DNA from: Rhodospirillaceae bacterium
GTDB lineage: Bacteria; Pseudomonadota; Alphaproteobacteria; GCA-2721365
Reading direction: 5' to 3'
Length of the DNA: 64,000 bases
Assembly: GCA_002721365.1 (NCBI GenBank)
Contig: PBKC01000037.1
Coordinates: 1-64,000 of the forward strand
The notes under the pieces are model-generated. The model worked only from the letters and a program-made list of their open reading frames with translations. It was not told the DNA's origin and made no database searches. Positions 52,293 through 62,755 of the stretch are shown piece by piece. The translations under genes and the position numbers were made by a program. Position 1 is the stretch's first letter. Every line of letters begins with the position of its first letter.

Positions 52293-52781
52293 ATGCCCCA
52301 GCCCGCCCACAGCCAGATCCGCCCCTACCGGTCCGACGACGCCCCGGCCCTCTCCGCCCTCTACCGGCGTTCGGTGGAAGTCCTCGGCCCCCGCCATTAC
52401 ACGCCCGCGCAGGTCGCCGCCTGGGCCTCGCTCACCCCAGACCCCGAAGCGATGCATGCCCGATGCGCCGGCCCCGGCCGCGCTGCCCTGGTTGCGGTGG
52501 ACGCGGCCGACCGCCCGGTCGCCTTCGCCGTGCTGGAATCTGATGGCCACATCGACCTCTTCTATGCCGCCCCGGAAGCCGCCGGCAGCGGCACGGCCAC
52601 AGCACTCTTGTGCGCTGTGGAAGGGGAGGCACGAGAGCTGGGGGGTGCCGCTCTTCATGTCGAGGCGAGCGAAGGAGCGAGGAGCCTATTCCTGAAGCGG
52701 GGCTTCGCGACTGTCGCTCGGCGAGACTTCGAGGTTGGGAATGTGGCCATCCACAACTACGCGATGCGCAAGCCGAGCTAG
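52293..52781 (+). CDS. GNAT-family N-acetyltransferase
   Basis: A 162-residue acetyltransferase (IRPYRSDDAPALSALYRRSV at the start, FAVLESDGHIDLFYAAPEAA as beta-4 with the acetyl-CoA loop, LFLKRGF near the end). Domain order fits GNAT; the loop GSGTATAL corresponds to the usual Q/RxxGxG/A. Substrate unknown. It stands alone between repeat-filled gaps. Confidence 0.85.
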   Translation: MPQPAHSQIRPYRSDDAPALSALYRRSVEVLGPRHYTPAQVAAWASLTPDPEAMHARCAGPGRAALVAVDAADRPVAFAVLESDGHIDLFYAAPEAAGSGTATALLCAVEGEARELGGAALHVEASEGARSLFLKRGFATVARRDFEVGNVAIHNYAMRKPS

Positions 52782-52789
52782 CGAGAAAC

Positions 52790-52905
52790 CGCCCATCATC
52801 GTCGTCGCGAGGAGCGTGGTGACGAAGCGATCCAGTCTCCCAGAGCCGCGCCGGCTCGCTGGATCGCCGCGGCTCTTCGGGCCTCGCGATGACGGTGATG
52901 GATGG
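52790..52905. repeat. Intergenic repeat of the gcgatccag type
   Basis: The left arm gcgaggagcgtggtgacgaa, gcgatccag is mirrored by ctggatcgccgcggctcttc, ggcctcgcgatgac. This is a large imperfect inverted repeat of the kind found many times in alphaproteobacterial gaps. It precedes ffh. Confidence 0.7.
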
Positions 52906-53028
52906 TCCCCCGACTTGACTCCTCAACCCACCGGCGTTATGTGCTGCCTGCTGCGGGCACGGCCCCCTATGGGCCGGGGTCCCGCTGCGCTTTGGCGCAT
53001 GATCAACTGTCCGGGTAGAGACTAGAGT

Positions 53029-54378
53029 ATGTTCGAGACCCTGTCGGGCCGGCTGGGTGACGTTTTCGACCGTCTGCGCAAGCGTGGGTCTCTGAGCGAG
53101 GCCGACGTCACCGCGGCGCTGCGCGAGGTGCGCGTGGCGTTGCTGGAGGCCGACGTCGCGCTGCCGGTGGTCAAGAGCTTCGTCGACAAGGTGCGGAACC
53201 GCGCCGTCGGAAGCGAGGTCCTGCGCAGCGTCACGCCCGGCCAGATGGTGGTCAAGATCGTCCACGACCAGCTGGTCGAGATGCTGGGCGCGGAGGCGAG
53301 CGACCTCGACCTCGAGGTGGTGCCGCCGGCGGTGATCATGCTGGTCGGCCTTCAGGGCTCGGGTAAGACGACGACCACCGCGAAGATCGGCCGCCGCCTC
53401 GCCAAGCGCGACAAGAAGAAGGTCATGCTGGCCTCGCTCGACGTGCAGCGCCCGGCGGCGCAGGAGCAGCTCGCGGTTCTCGGCGAGCAGGCCGAAGTGA
53501 ACACCCTGCCGATCGTCAAGGGCGAGACCCCGGCGACGATTGCCAAGCGGGCGATGCAGGCGGCACGCTTCGGCGGCTACGACGTGGTGCTGCTGGATAC
53601 CGCCGGACGTTTGCATATCGACGAGGCGCTGATGAGCGAGCTCGTCGAGGTGCGCGATATCTCGAAGCCCGCCGAGACCCTGCTGGTCGCCGATTCGCTG
53701 ACTGGCCAGGACGCGGTTAATATCGCCCAGCAGTTCAACGATCGGATCGGCCTGTCGGGCATCGTGCTGACCCGCGTCGACGGCGACGGACGCGGCGGCG
53801 CGGCCTTGAGCATGCGCGCGGTCACCGGCTGCCCGATCAAGCTGGTCGGTGTCGGCGAGCGGCTGGACGCGCTGGAAGGCTTCCACCCCGACCGCATCGC
53901 GTCCCGCATCCTCGGCATGGGCGACGTGGTGTCGCTGGTCGAGAAGGCGGCCGAGTCGATCGAGCAGGAAGAGGCAGAGAAGCTCGCCCGCAAGATGCAG
54001 AAGGGCGGCTTCGACCTCGACGACTTCGCCAGCCAGATCCGCCAGATGCGCAAGCTCGGCGGCATGGGCGGGTTGATGGGCATGCTGCCCGGGGTCGGCA
54101 AGATGAAGAAGCAGCTGGCCGGCGCCAATGTCGACGACAGCATTCTGGTGAAGACGGAGGCGATCATCAGCTCGATGACGCCGACCGAGCGCCGCAACGC
54201 CAAGGTCATTCACGCATCGCGCAAACGCCGCATCGCCGCCGGGTCGGGGACGACGGTGCAGGACGTGAACCGGGTCCTCAAGCAGTACAAGGACCTGAGC
54301 GTGATGATGAAGAAGGTCAACAAGATGGGGCAGAAGGGTCTCATGCGGCACGGGCTTCAGGGCCTGATGCCGCGATAG
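53029..54378 (+). CDS. ffh: Signal recognition particle protein Ffh
   Basis: A 449-residue SRP54 GTPase. N domain 1-85, G domain with [39 protein letters not shown] and [10 protein letters not shown], then the M domain with methionine-rich helices ([34 protein letters not shown]). It binds signal peptides and 4.5S RNA on the ribosome and passes them to FtsY. It heads the rpsP-rimM-trmD-rplS run. Confidence 0.97.
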   Translation: MFETLSGRLGDVFDRLRKRGSLSEADVTAALREVRVALLEADVALPVVKSFVDKVRNRAVGSEVLRSVTPGQMVVKIVHDQLVEMLGAEASDLDLEVVPPAVIMLVGLQGSGKTTTTAKIGRRLAKRDKKKVMLASLDVQRPAAQEQLAVLGEQAEVNTLPIVKGETPATIAKRAMQAARFGGYDVVLLDTAGRLHIDEALMSELVEVRDISKPAETLLVADSLTGQDAVNIAQQFNDRIGLSGIVLTRVDGDGRGGAALSMRAVTGCPIKLVGVGERLDALEGFHPDRIASRILGMGDVVSLVEKAAESIEQEEAEKLARKMQKGGFDLDDFASQIRQMRKLGGMGGLMGMLPGVGKMKKQLAGANVDDSILVKTEAIISSMTPTERRNAKVIHASRKRRIAAGSGTTVQDVNRVLKQYKDLSVMMKKVNKMGQKGLMRHGLQGLMPR

Positions 54379-54451
54379 CCGCTCTTCAACCCGGCCCCAT
54401 TCCCTGATACGTAGCAGCCCTTATTTCGAGAACCGGAGGACCAGGACCCCT

Positions 54452-54898
54452 ATGCCTTTGAGGATTCGGCTCAGCCGCGCCGGCGCACGCAAGCGTCCGC
54501 ACTACCGTATCGTCGTCGCCGATTCGCGGAGCCCCCGCGACGGCCGCTTCATCGAGAAGCTCGGCACCTACAACCCGCTGCTGGAGCGCGAGCACCCGGA
54601 ACGCCTGAAGGTGGACGGCGAGCGCGCCAAGTACTGGCTCGGCCAGGGCGCCCAGGCGTCGGAGCGGGTGCAGGTTCTGTTGGGTACGGCCCAGGTCATC
54701 GAGCCGCCGGCCCACCGCGAGCGCCCGCAGAAGAGCAAGCCCAAGGCCAAGGCGCAGGAGCGCCTGAAGGAAGCGGCGGATCGCGCCGAGGCGGCGGCCA
54801 AGGCCAAGGCCGAGGCGGAAGCCGCGCCGGCCGAGGAAGCGGCTCCGGCGGAGGAGGCTCCGGCCGAAGAGGCCCAGGCCGAGGGCGGCGCCGCCTGA
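54452..54898 (+). CDS. rpsP: 30S ribosomal protein S16
   Basis: A 148-residue S16. The first 85 residues are the usual protein ([40 protein letters not shown]). The tail (about 85-148) is a Lys/Ala/Glu-rich helix ending in [20 protein letters not shown], longer than the typical S16 of 80-110 residues but common in alphaproteobacteria. Ribosome site ggaggaccagg. Confidence 0.97.
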   Translation: MPLRIRLSRAGARKRPHYRIVVADSRSPRDGRFIEKLGTYNPLLEREHPERLKVDGERAKYWLGQGAQASERVQVLLGTAQVIEPPAHRERPQKSKPKAKAQERLKEAADRAEAAAKAKAEAEAAPAEEAAPAEEAPAEEAQAEGGAA

Positions 54899-54911
54899 TC
54901 GACGCCCGGTC

Positions 54912-55493
54912 ATGGCGCGGGACGGCGCGGCCGACCGCCTGATCCTGGTCGGCGCGGTCACCGCGCCCCACGGCGTTCAGGGCGCGGTCAAGGTCAAGAG
55001 CTTCACCGCCGATCCCGAGGCGCTGGCGGTTCTGCCCCTCCACGATCAGGAGGGGCGGCGGGTCCGGCTCAAGGTCCTCTCGGCGCGGGGTGACGTCCTG
55101 ATCGCCCGAATTGCCGGGACGAGTGACAGGAACGCGGCCGAGCGGTTGAGGGGCACCCGGCTGTTCGTCCCGCGCGAGGCGCTGGACGAGCCTGACGAGG
55201 ACGAGTTCTACCATGCCGACCTGATCGGGCTTCGCGCCGAGCGCGCCGACGGATCGCTGGTAGGGACGGTCGCGGCGATGCACGATTTCGGTGCCGGCGA
55301 TCTCGTCGAGGTGAAGACCGAGGCCGGCAAGGCGGTGCTTCTGCCGTTCGACCGCGACACGGTGCCGGTGGTCGACGTGGCCGGTGGGCGGCTGGTGGTC
55401 GACCCGCCGCACGGTCTGATCGATGGCGAGGACGGGGCCCCGGAGGAAGGCGCGCCCGACGGCGAAGACGGCGAGGACGGGACGGAACGGTGA
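54912..55493 (+). CDS. rimM: Ribosome maturation factor RimM
   Basis: A 193-residue RimM with an N-terminal beta-barrel ([20 protein letters not shown]) and a PRC-barrel ([33 protein letters not shown]). It assists maturation of the 30S head, near S19. An acidic C-terminal tail extends it. It overlaps trmD by four bases (GTGA). Confidence 0.95.
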   Translation: MARDGAADRLILVGAVTAPHGVQGAVKVKSFTADPEALAVLPLHDQEGRRVRLKVLSARGDVLIARIAGTSDRNAAERLRGTRLFVPREALDEPDEDEFYHADLIGLRAERADGSLVGTVAAMHDFGAGDLVEVKTEAGKAVLLPFDRDTVPVVDVAGGRLVVDPPHGLIDGEDGAPEEGAPDGEDGEDGTER

Positions 55494-56245
55494 GCGGGGA
55501 GACGGCAGCGGGTCGCCCGGCCTGGACGGTATCGGTGCTGACGATCTTCCCGGAGATGTTTCCGGGGCCGCTCGGCGCCTCGATTGCCGGCCGGGCGCTC
55601 GAAGAGGGCGTCTGGGGACTGGAAACGGTGGACATCCGCGCTTTCGCGCGCGATAAACACCGCTCGGTCGACGACGCTCCGTTCGGGGGCGGGCCGGGGA
55701 TGGTGATGCGCCCCGACGTGCTGGCCGATGCCATCGATGCCGCCCGGTCTGGGGCTGAGGGAGAGCGACTGGTCTACCTCACGCCGCGGGGGCGGCGTCT
55801 CGATCAGGCCCTGGTCCGCTCGCTCGCTACGGCGCCGCGGGTGGTGGTCTTATGCGGGCGCTTCGAAGGCATCGACGAGCGTGTCATCGAGGTGTGCGGC
55901 CTGGAGGAGATCAGCATCGGCGACTTCGTCCTGTCGGGCGGGGAGCCGGCGGCGATTGCCTTGATCGACGCCTGCGTGCGGTTGCTTCCCGGCGTGGTCG
56001 GCGACGAGCAGGGGCTGGTCGAGGAGAGTTTCGAAGGGGATCTCCTGGAGTATCCCCACTATACGCGGCCCCGCGAATGGCGCGGGCTCGCGGTGCCGGA
56101 GGTTCTGCTGTCCGGCAATCACGAGTTGATCCGTGCGTGGCGGCGCGCGGAGGCGGAAAGGATCACCAAGGCGCGCCGCGCCGATCTGTGGAGCCGGTAC
56201 GTCACCGCCTGGACGTCGGGCGGCAAGAGGGAAGTCGAGGACTAG
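55490..56245 (+). CDS. trmD: tRNA (guanine37-N1)-methyltransferase TrmD
   Basis: A 251-residue SPOUT methyltransferase. The trefoil-knot SAM site is visible ([41 protein letters not shown]), as is [13 protein letters not shown]. It makes m1G37, which prevents frameshifting. Starts with GTG within the rimM end. A short linker leads to rplS. Confidence 0.96.
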   Translation: MSGETAAGRPAWTVSVLTIFPEMFPGPLGASIAGRALEEGVWGLETVDIRAFARDKHRSVDDAPFGGGPGMVMRPDVLADAIDAARSGAEGERLVYLTPRGRRLDQALVRSLATAPRVVVLCGRFEGIDERVIEVCGLEEISIGDFVLSGGEPAAIALIDACVRLLPGVVGDEQGLVEESFEGDLLEYPHYTRPREWRGLAVPEVLLSGNHELIRAWRRAEAERITKARRADLWSRYVTAWTSGGKREVED

Positions 56246-56249
56246 AGCG

Positions 56250-56741
56250 ATGAACATTATCCAGCAGCTCGAGCACGAGCAGATCTCGAAGGCGGTCGCG
56301 GCGCGTCCGGTGCCGCTGTTCACGCCGGGCGACACCGTGCGTGTCAATGTGCGCGTCGTCGAAGGCACGCGCGAGCGCGTTCAGGCGTTCGAGGGCGTGG
56401 TCATCGCCCGCTCGAACAAGGGCCTGAATTCGTCCTTCACCGTGCGCAAGCTGAGCTATGGCGAGGCGGTCGAGCGAATCTTTCCGCTCTACTCGCCGCT
56501 GATCGAGAGCATCGAGGTGGTGCGGCGCGGCGCGGTGCGCCGGGCCAAGCTCTACTACCTCCGCGGCCGCACCGGTAAGGCGGCGCGTATCTTCGAGGTG
56601 GCGGGCACCCGCGCTCAGAAGGCCCGCGCAGCCGTTCAGGCCGAGCAGCAGCAGCAGGACGAGTTGGCCGCCGAAGGCCGCGAGGTCGCCGCCGCCGAAG
56701 CCGCGGCCGATACGGAAGACCAGGCCGAAAACCAGGAGTAA
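56250..56741 (+). CDS. rplS: 50S ribosomal protein L19
   Basis: A 163-residue L19. The core ([60 protein letters not shown]) is conserved. The C-terminal 45 residues are an extra Gln/Glu/Ala-rich tail. It lies at the 30S-50S interface. Last gene of the rpsP-rimM-trmD-rplS operon. Confidence 0.97.
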   Translation: MNIIQQLEHEQISKAVAARPVPLFTPGDTVRVNVRVVEGTRERVQAFEGVVIARSNKGLNSSFTVRKLSYGEAVERIFPLYSPLIESIEVVRRGAVRRAKLYYLRGRTGKAARIFEVAGTRAQKARAAVQAEQQQQDELAAEGREVAAAEAAADTEDQAENQE

Positions 56742-56921
56742 GCCGGGGCGGCGAGGCCTTGCAAAGGCCGGCGCTCTCTCCCACCTCAGCCCAGCCCTCT
56801 CCGCCGAATGGCGGGGGAGGGGACGGAGAACCGGCGGAGCGACGCTTCGCCGGCGAGGGCTAGGCAGGCGAGGCACCGGCTCTTTCGCCGATCTCCCTCC
56901 CGCAAACCACACGGAACGACG

Positions 56922-58328
56922 ATGGCTGAAGCACGGACGCTGTTCGACAAGATCTGGGACCTGCACGTGGTGGACCCCGGCGAAGACGGTGCCGCGCTCA
57001 TTTACATCGACCGCCATCTCGTCCACGAGGTCACCAGCCCGCAGGCGTTCGAGGGCCTGCGCATCGCCGGGCGGCCGGTACGCCGCCCCGACGCGACGCT
57101 GGCTGTCGCCGACCACAACATTCCGACCACCGACCGCAGCGCCGGCATCGCCGACGCGACCGCGCGCCTCCAGGTCGAGACGCTGGAAGCGAACACGAAG
57201 GCGTTCGGCGTTCCCTACATCCCGGTCGACGACATCCGTCAGGGTATCGTCCACATCATCGGGCCGGAGCTGGGCTTCACCCTGCCGGGGACGACGATCG
57301 TCTGCGGTGACAGCCATACCTCGACCCATGGCGCGTTCGGCGCGCTCGCCTTCGGTATCGGCACCAGCGAGGTCGAGCACGTCCTGGCGACGCAGACGCT
57401 GATTCAGCAGCGCCCGAAGACGATGCGCATCACCGTCGACGGCAAGGCGCCGGCCGGCGTTACCGCCAAAGACATCGTGCTCTCGATCATCGGCCATATC
57501 GGGACGGCGGGGGCCACCGGCCACGTCATCGAGTATGCCGGCGAGGCGATTCGCGACCTGTCGATGGAAGGCCGCATGACGGTCTGCAACATGTCGATCG
57601 AAGCGGGCGCGCGCGCCGGGCTGATCGCTCCCGACGAAACGACCTTCGAATACCTCAAGGGCCGGTCGATGGCCCCCAAGGGTGCGGTCTGGGAACAGGC
57701 GGTCACCTTCTGGCGGACGCTGCCGTCGGACCCCGGCGCACGCTACGATACCGAGATCACCATCTCCGCCGAGACGCTGGTGCCCCATGTGACTTGGGGA
57801 ACCAGCCCGCAGGACGTGCTGCCGATCTCCGGCGCCGTGCCCGATCCCGCAGCCGAAGCCGACGAGGCGCGCCGGGAAGGGATGGCGCGGGCGCTCGACT
57901 ATATGGGGCTCACCCCCGGCATGCCGCTCAGCGCGGTGAAGATCGACCGCGTGTTCATCGGCTCCTGCACCAATGGCCGGATCGAGGATCTGCGCGCCGC
58001 GGCGGCGGTCGCCAAGGGCCGCAAGGTCGCCGAGGGCGTGGGGGCGATGATCGTGCCCGGCTCCGGGCTGGTGAAGCACCAGGCCGAGGAGGAAGGACTC
58101 GACCGCATCTTCATCGAAGCCGGCTTCGAATGGCGTGAGCCCGGCTGCTCGATGTGCCTGGCGATGAACGACGACCGCCTCGCCCCCGGCGAGCGCTGCG
58201 CTTCGACGTCGAACCGCAATTTCGAGGGACGGCAGGGATTCCGCGGCCGCACCCATCTCGTCAGCCCGGCGATGGCGGCGGCTGCGGCGATCAGCGGCCA
58301 TCTCGCCGATGTCCGCGAGTTCCAGTGA
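56922..58328 (+). CDS. leuC: 3-isopropylmalate dehydratase large subunit
   Basis: A 468-residue aconitase-type subunit. The 4Fe-4S cysteines are in GSCTNGR and [31 protein letters not shown] and the C-terminal [12 protein letters not shown] are family marks. With LeuD it isomerizes 2- to 3-isopropylmalate. Start at 56922, the ATG giving [13 protein letters not shown]. The 180-base gap before it contains a ccctctccc-type repeat. Confidence 0.96.
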   Translation: MAEARTLFDKIWDLHVVDPGEDGAALIYIDRHLVHEVTSPQAFEGLRIAGRPVRRPDATLAVADHNIPTTDRSAGIADATARLQVETLEANTKAFGVPYIPVDDIRQGIVHIIGPELGFTLPGTTIVCGDSHTSTHGAFGALAFGIGTSEVEHVLATQTLIQQRPKTMRITVDGKAPAGVTAKDIVLSIIGHIGTAGATGHVIEYAGEAIRDLSMEGRMTVCNMSIEAGARAGLIAPDETTFEYLKGRSMAPKGAVWEQAVTFWRTLPSDPGARYDTEITISAETLVPHVTWGTSPQDVLPISGAVPDPAAEADEARREGMARALDYMGLTPGMPLSAVKIDRVFIGSCTNGRIEDLRAAAAVAKGRKVAEGVGAMIVPGSGLVKHQAEEEGLDRIFIEAGFEWREPGCSMCLAMNDDRLAPGERCASTSNRNFEGRQGFRGRTHLVSPAMAAAAAISGHLADVREFQ

Positions 58329-58498
58329 CGCGAGAGCGATCCGCGGGTGTCGTCGAATGCCGCGCCGTCGGCTCGCGTTGACGGTTTGGGTGGAGAGATA
58401 GCCCCGCGATAGCGGCAGACCCCGAATGCGAAGGCCGGTCCTTGGCCGATGCTGCGTTCCGCGGCAAACTCGCACAGCTTGAGGAGGTGCGCAGGCGC

Positions 58499-59104
58499 AT
58501 GGAGAAGTTCGATACGCTGACGGGAGTCGCAGCGCCGATGCCGATGATCAATGTCGACACGGACAGGATCATCCCCAAGCAGTTCCTGACGACGATCAAG
58601 CGCACCGGGCTCGGCCGCCACGCCTTCCACGAGATGCGATATGAGGACGACGGGTCGGAGAAGCCCGACTTCGTCCTGAACAAGGCCGCTTACCGCGATG
58701 CGAAGATTTTGATCGCCGGCGCCAATTTCGGCTGCGGCTCGAGCCGTGAGCATGCGCCCTGGGCGCTGCTCGATTTCGGCATCCGCTGCGTGATCGCGCC
58801 GAGCTTCGCCGACATCTTCTTCAACAACTGCTTCAAGAACGGCATCCTCCCGATCACCCTGCCGCAGGAACAGATCGATTCCCTGATGGCGGAGGCCGAT
58901 CGCGGCGCCAATGCGGTGTTCACGATCGACCTGGAGAAAGAGGAGATCTCGACGCCCGACGGCCGGACCGTCGCCTTCCAGATCGACCCGTTCCGCCGCC
59001 ATTGCCTGCTCGAAGGGCTGGACGACATCGGGCTGACTCTTGAAAAAGGCCCGGCGATCGACAGCTTCGAAGCCAAGCGCGCCCAGCAGCATCCCTGGCT
59101 CTGA
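58499..59104 (+). CDS. leuD: 3-isopropylmalate dehydratase small subunit
   Basis: A 201-residue LeuD ([50 protein letters not shown]). I choose the ATG at 58499 because it gives the standard N-terminus and length and has gaggagg upstream; an earlier TTG at 58442 would add 19 residues. Partner of LeuC. Confidence 0.95.
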   Translation: MEKFDTLTGVAAPMPMINVDTDRIIPKQFLTTIKRTGLGRHAFHEMRYEDDGSEKPDFVLNKAAYRDAKILIAGANFGCGSSREHAPWALLDFGIRCVIAPSFADIFFNNCFKNGILPITLPQEQIDSLMAEADRGANAVFTIDLEKEEISTPDGRTVAFQIDPFRRHCLLEGLDDIGLTLEKGPAIDSFEAKRAQQHPWL

Positions 59105-59208
59105 TCGGTTACATCGACGACCATTCGATTCGGCAGCCGGCCTGATCGCCGGCTGCTTCCGCATTTGGACCGAGAGGCCGTTTCTCCACATCACCAGAAG
59201 AGAGAAGA

Positions 59209-60327
59209 ATGCAGAAGAACAAGAAGCTTCTTTTGTTGCCGGGCGACGGAATCGGCAAGGAAGTGATGAACGAGGTGCGGCGGGTCGTCGACTGGTTCGC
59301 CAAGCGCCGCGCGGTTGCTTTCGATATCGAGGAAGACCTTGTCGGCGGCGCGTCCTACGAGGCGCACGGTACGCCGGTGACGGACGCGGTGGTGGAGAAG
59401 GCGCTGAACGCCGACGCGGTGCTGTTCGGTGCGGTGGGCGGACCGCAGTGGGAGACGCTGCCCTTCGCCGACCGGCCTGAGCGCGGTCTTCTGCGCCTCC
59501 GGAAGGAGCTCGACCTGTTCGCCAATCTGCGCCCGGCGGTCGTGTTCGACGCGATGGTCGAGTCCTCCACCCTGAAGCCGGAGATCGTCCGCGGTCTCGA
59601 CATCATGATCATCCGCGAGCTGACGGGCGGCATCTATTTCGGTGAGCCGCGCGGCATCGAGGAGCTGCCCGACGGCACCCGCCGCGGCATCAACACCGAG
59701 GTCTACACGACGCCGGAGATCGAGCGCGTCGGCCGCGTCGCTTTCGTGCTGGCTGGCAAGCGCAAGGACGGTCATGTCCACTCGGTCGAGAAGGCCAATG
59801 TGATGGAAAGCGGCGTGCTGTGGCGCGAGGAGATTCAGGCGCTCCACGACAGCGATTTCCAGGACATCCGACTGGAGCACATGTACGCCGACAATGCGGC
59901 GATGCAGCTGGTCCGCAATCCGCACCAGTTCGACGTCATCATCACCGGCAACCTGTTCGGCGACATCCTGTCGGACATTGCGGCGATGCTCACCGGCTCG
60001 CTCGGCATGCTGCCCTCGGCTTCGCTGGGCGCCAAGGATCCGGTCACCGGCATGCGCCGCGCGCTCTACGAGCCGGTGCATGGCAGCGCTCCCGACATCG
60101 CCGGCCAGGGCAAGGCCAACCCGATCGCCATGCTGCTCAGCTACGCGATGATGCTGCGCTATTCCTTCGACCTGCCCGAGGACGCCGACCTGATCGAGAA
60201 GGCCGTGTCCGAGGTGCTGGCCGGCGGTCTCCGTACCCTCGATGTCATGCAGAAGGGCATGGCGCGCGTTTCGACCGGCGTCATGGGCGAAGCGATCATC
60301 CGCGAGCTCGACAAGCTCTCGGCCTGA
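59209..60327 (+). CDS. leuB: 3-isopropylmalate dehydrogenase
   Basis: A 372-residue beta-decarboxylating dehydrogenase ([28 protein letters not shown]-like [50 protein letters not shown]). It oxidizes 3-isopropylmalate with NAD in leucine synthesis. It follows leuC and leuD with gaps of about 100-170 bases, all on the same strand. Confidence 0.96.
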   Translation: MQKNKKLLLLPGDGIGKEVMNEVRRVVDWFAKRRAVAFDIEEDLVGGASYEAHGTPVTDAVVEKALNADAVLFGAVGGPQWETLPFADRPERGLLRLRKELDLFANLRPAVVFDAMVESSTLKPEIVRGLDIMIIRELTGGIYFGEPRGIEELPDGTRRGINTEVYTTPEIERVGRVAFVLAGKRKDGHVHSVEKANVMESGVLWREEIQALHDSDFQDIRLEHMYADNAAMQLVRNPHQFDVIITGNLFGDILSDIAAMLTGSLGMLPSASLGAKDPVTGMRRALYEPVHGSAPDIAGQGKANPIAMLLSYAMMLRYSFDLPEDADLIEKAVSEVLAGGLRTLDVMQKGMARVSTGVMGEAIIRELDKLSA

Positions 60328-60329
60328 CG

Positions 60330-60435
60330 CCTCCGGTTCCCCCCTCCCGACTCTCCCAAAGGGGGAGGGTCAGGACGGTGCGGCGACTCCGGCAAGAACC
60401 CTCTCCCTTTGGGGGAGGGTAGGGAGGGGGCGGGC
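60330..60435. repeat. Intergenic ccctctccc-type repeat
   Basis: Two copies of the palindromic ctctcccttt-gggggaggg unit (cgactctcccaaagggggag and accctctccctttgggggag) fill the gap between the convergent leuB and DUF962 genes. They may act as transcription barriers. Confidence 0.7.
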
Positions 60436-60449
60436 AGCGCCGCTATGCA

Positions 60450-60779
60450 TCACTCGACGCCGTAGCGGCGGAGTTCGGCCTGCAGACGGCCGGTCACGGC
60501 GAGGGCGAACATGCGGAAGTCGCTGTAGAGCGACCAGAGCGGAAAGCGGAACGTGGCCGGCCGGTTCTTCTCGACGAAGAAGTGTCCGGCCCAGGCGAAG
60601 GCGTAGCCGGAGACCAGGGCTGCGACCGACAACCACCAGGCGCCGGTGAGAGCGAGCAGGGCCAGCAACGCGAGTCCGAGCCCGGTGCCGAGGAAATGCA
60701 GGCGGCGGGTGGCCGGCTTGCGGTGTTCGTTCAGATAGTAGGGCCAGAACGTCCGGTAGGTCGTGGGCTCCTGCGGCAT
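60450..60779 (-). CDS. DUF962/Mpo1-like membrane protein
   Basis: A 109-residue protein of the DUF962 type, related to yeast Mpo1. The TFWPYYLNEHRKPATRRLHF and GHFFVEKNRPATF motifs carry the conserved histidines (EHR, LHF, GHFF). Two helices lie between them. Mpo1 is an Fe-dependent dioxygenase acting on 2-hydroxy fatty acids; whether bacterial members do the same is open. Start at 60779. Confidence 0.85.
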   Translation of the reverse strand: MPQEPTTYRTFWPYYLNEHRKPATRRLHFLGTGLGLALLALLALTGAWWLSVAALVSGYAFAWAGHFFVEKNRPATFRFPLWSLYSDFRMFALAVTGRLQAELRRYGVE

Positions 60780-60889
60780 CGCGGTCCCTCCTTCATTCGG
60801 AGGCGTCGGCCGAATGCGGGGCGCACATTGACTTCGCCGGCCAACGGCGCAACAAACCCCTCCAACCAACGACGCAACGGAATTTCACC

Positions 60890-61903
60890 ATGGGTTACAA
60901 GGTAGCGGTCGTCGGCGCCACGGGAAATGTCGGGCGCGAGATTCTCAACATCCTCGACGAGCGGGACTTCCCCGCCGATGACGTCATCGCACTGGCGTCG
61001 CGGAACTCGGCGGGCAAGGAGATTTCGTTCGGTGATCGCGGCACCTTGAAGGTCCAGGACCTGGAGACCTTCGACTTCAACGGCGTCGACATCGGTCTGT
61101 TCTCCCCGGGCGCCAAGGTGTCGGCGGTGCATGCGCCGCGCGCCGCCGCCGATGGCTGCGTGGTGATCGACAATACCTCGTATTTCCGCATGGATCCGGA
61201 CATCCCGCTGGTCGTGCCGGAGGTGAATCCGGACGCCCTCGCCGACTATCGCGAGCGGAACATCATCGCCAATCCCAACTGCTCGACGATCCAGATGGTG
61301 GTGGCCCTGAAGCCGCTTCACGACTTCGCGCGCATCAAGCGGGTGGTGGTGTCGACCTATCAGTCGGTATCGGGTGCCGGCAAGGCGGCGATGGACGAGC
61401 TGTTCAACCAGACGCGGAAGCTCTACGAGGCCGACGACATGAAGCCGGACGTCTTCCAGCGCCGCATCGCCTTCAACGTCATTCCGCAGATCGACGTCTT
61501 CCTGGACGACGGCAGTACCAAGGAAGAGGCGAAGATGGTGAAGGAGACGCAGAAGATCCTCGATCCGTCGATCGCCGTCACCGCCACCTGCGTCCGCGTG
61601 CCGGTCTTCGTCGGCCATTCCGAGTCGGTCAATGTCGAGTTCGAGTTTCCGATTTCCGTCGAGGACGCACGCGAGGTGCTGAGCGAAGCGCCGGGCGTGC
61701 TGCTGATCGACAATCCGGACGAGGGCGCTTACGTGACGCCGGTCGAATGCGTCGGCGATTACGGCGTCTTCGTCTCGCGCATCCGTCAGGATCCGACGGT
61801 GGCCTACGGACTCAATCTCTGGGTCGTCTCCGACAACCTGCGCAAGGGTGCGGCGCTGAACACCGTCCAGATCGCCGAGGAGCTGGTCGCGAGTTATCTC
61901 TGA
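60890..61903 (+). CDS. asd: Aspartate-semialdehyde dehydrogenase
   Basis: A 337-residue enzyme. NADP-binding GATGNVGREIL at the start, catalytic cysteine in NPNCSTIQMV, and YQSVSGAGKAAMDEL. The C-terminal catalytic domain has TCVRVPVFVGHSESVNVEFE. It makes aspartate semialdehyde for lysine, threonine, methionine and DAP. Its pathway neighbour dapF is about 10 kb to the left. Confidence 0.97.
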   Translation: MGYKVAVVGATGNVGREILNILDERDFPADDVIALASRNSAGKEISFGDRGTLKVQDLETFDFNGVDIGLFSPGAKVSAVHAPRAAADGCVVIDNTSYFRMDPDIPLVVPEVNPDALADYRERNIIANPNCSTIQMVVALKPLHDFARIKRVVVSTYQSVSGAGKAAMDELFNQTRKLYEADDMKPDVFQRRIAFNVIPQIDVFLDDGSTKEEAKMVKETQKILDPSIAVTATCVRVPVFVGHSESVNVEFEFPISVEDAREVLSEAPGVLLIDNPDEGAYVTPVECVGDYGVFVSRIRQDPTVAYGLNLWVVSDNLRKGAALNTVQIAEELVASYL

Positions 61904-61942
61904 CCGGGCGGCGAAGGACGTGGCGCAAGGGGCCGGTCGGCG

Positions 61943-62623
61943 TTGCTCCCGCTGACGCCGCTCGACTGGGTCGCCGTCGGTTGGTTCTTCGGCGGCTGGC
62001 TCGGCTATACCGGCTACGCGGACTATAGCCGCTGGCACGAGGGAACGGTGAGCGCCGCCATGCGGCGTCTCTACCGCCAGTGGATGAGCGAGATGCTGCG
62101 CCGTGAGCTCCGCATCGTCGACACCCAGATATTCGGCAATCTGCTCACCGGAATCGGCTTCTTCTCTTCGACGACGATCCTGGTGATCGGCGGTCTGATC
62201 GCCGCGCTGGGCGCCGCCGATCAGGCGATGACGACGCTCTCCGAACTGCCTTTCGCAGTCGTGCAGTCGCAAAGCCTGTGGGAGATCAAGATCCTGACGC
62301 TGCTGACGATTTTCGTCTATGCGTTCTTCAAGTTCGCCTGGGCGTACAGGATCTACAACTACTGTTCCGTGATGATCGGCGCCGCGCCGATCGGGCTGGA
62401 GGACGCGGCGGAGCGGGAATCCTACGCCGACCGGGCCAGCCTGCTGGCGAGCCTCGCTTCACGCCATTTCAATCGCGGCCTGCGGGCCTATTTCTTCGCG
62501 CTCGCGGTGTTGGGCTGGTTCATCGGCCCGATCGTCTTCATCGCCGCGACGACACTGGTGCTGGTGGTGATCCAGCGCCGCGAGTTCCGTTCGCAATCGC
62601 TGAAGGCGCTCCGCGGCGATTGA
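61943..62623 (+). CDS. DUF599 family membrane protein
   Basis: A 226-residue membrane protein with four helices. The DUF599 signature is clear (RREWM-like YRQWMSEMLRRELRIVDTQI, GIGFFSSTTILVIGGLIAAL, FFKFAWAYRIYNYCSVMIGA, P). Function unknown. The start is a TTG at 61943 with no good alternative; a few residues more or less are possible. Confidence 0.87.
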   Translation: MLPLTPLDWVAVGWFFGGWLGYTGYADYSRWHEGTVSAAMRRLYRQWMSEMLRRELRIVDTQIFGNLLTGIGFFSSTTILVIGGLIAALGAADQAMTTLSELPFAVVQSQSLWEIKILTLLTIFVYAFFKFAWAYRIYNYCSVMIGAAPIGLEDAAERESYADRASLLASLASRHFNRGLRAYFFALAVLGWFIGPIVFIAATTLVLVVIQRREFRSQSLKALRGD

Positions 62624-62639
62624 GGGGCTCGCACACCGA

Positions 62640-62755
62640 TATATGGACTTGTCGTTCCCGCGCAGGCGGGAACCCAGCATGCGGCGCGACGGTCGTTTGG
62701 TCTCCGAGTCCGGCATCTGGATTCCCGCCTGCGCGGGAATGACGGTGGAAGCGTG
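62640..62755. repeat. REP-like cgttcccgcgcaggcgggaa repeat pair
   Basis: Two copies in opposite orientation: gttcccgcgcaggcgggaac near 62652 and attcccgcctgcgcgggaat near 62722, about 70 bases apart. The pair is the same family as at 52160-52230. Confidence 0.8.

Noticed and set aside
52906..53028. 4.5S RNA gene next to ffh
   Set aside because: A short hairpin (cggccc/gggccg) is present, but the conserved GGAA tetraloop and symmetric bulge of SRP RNA were not found.
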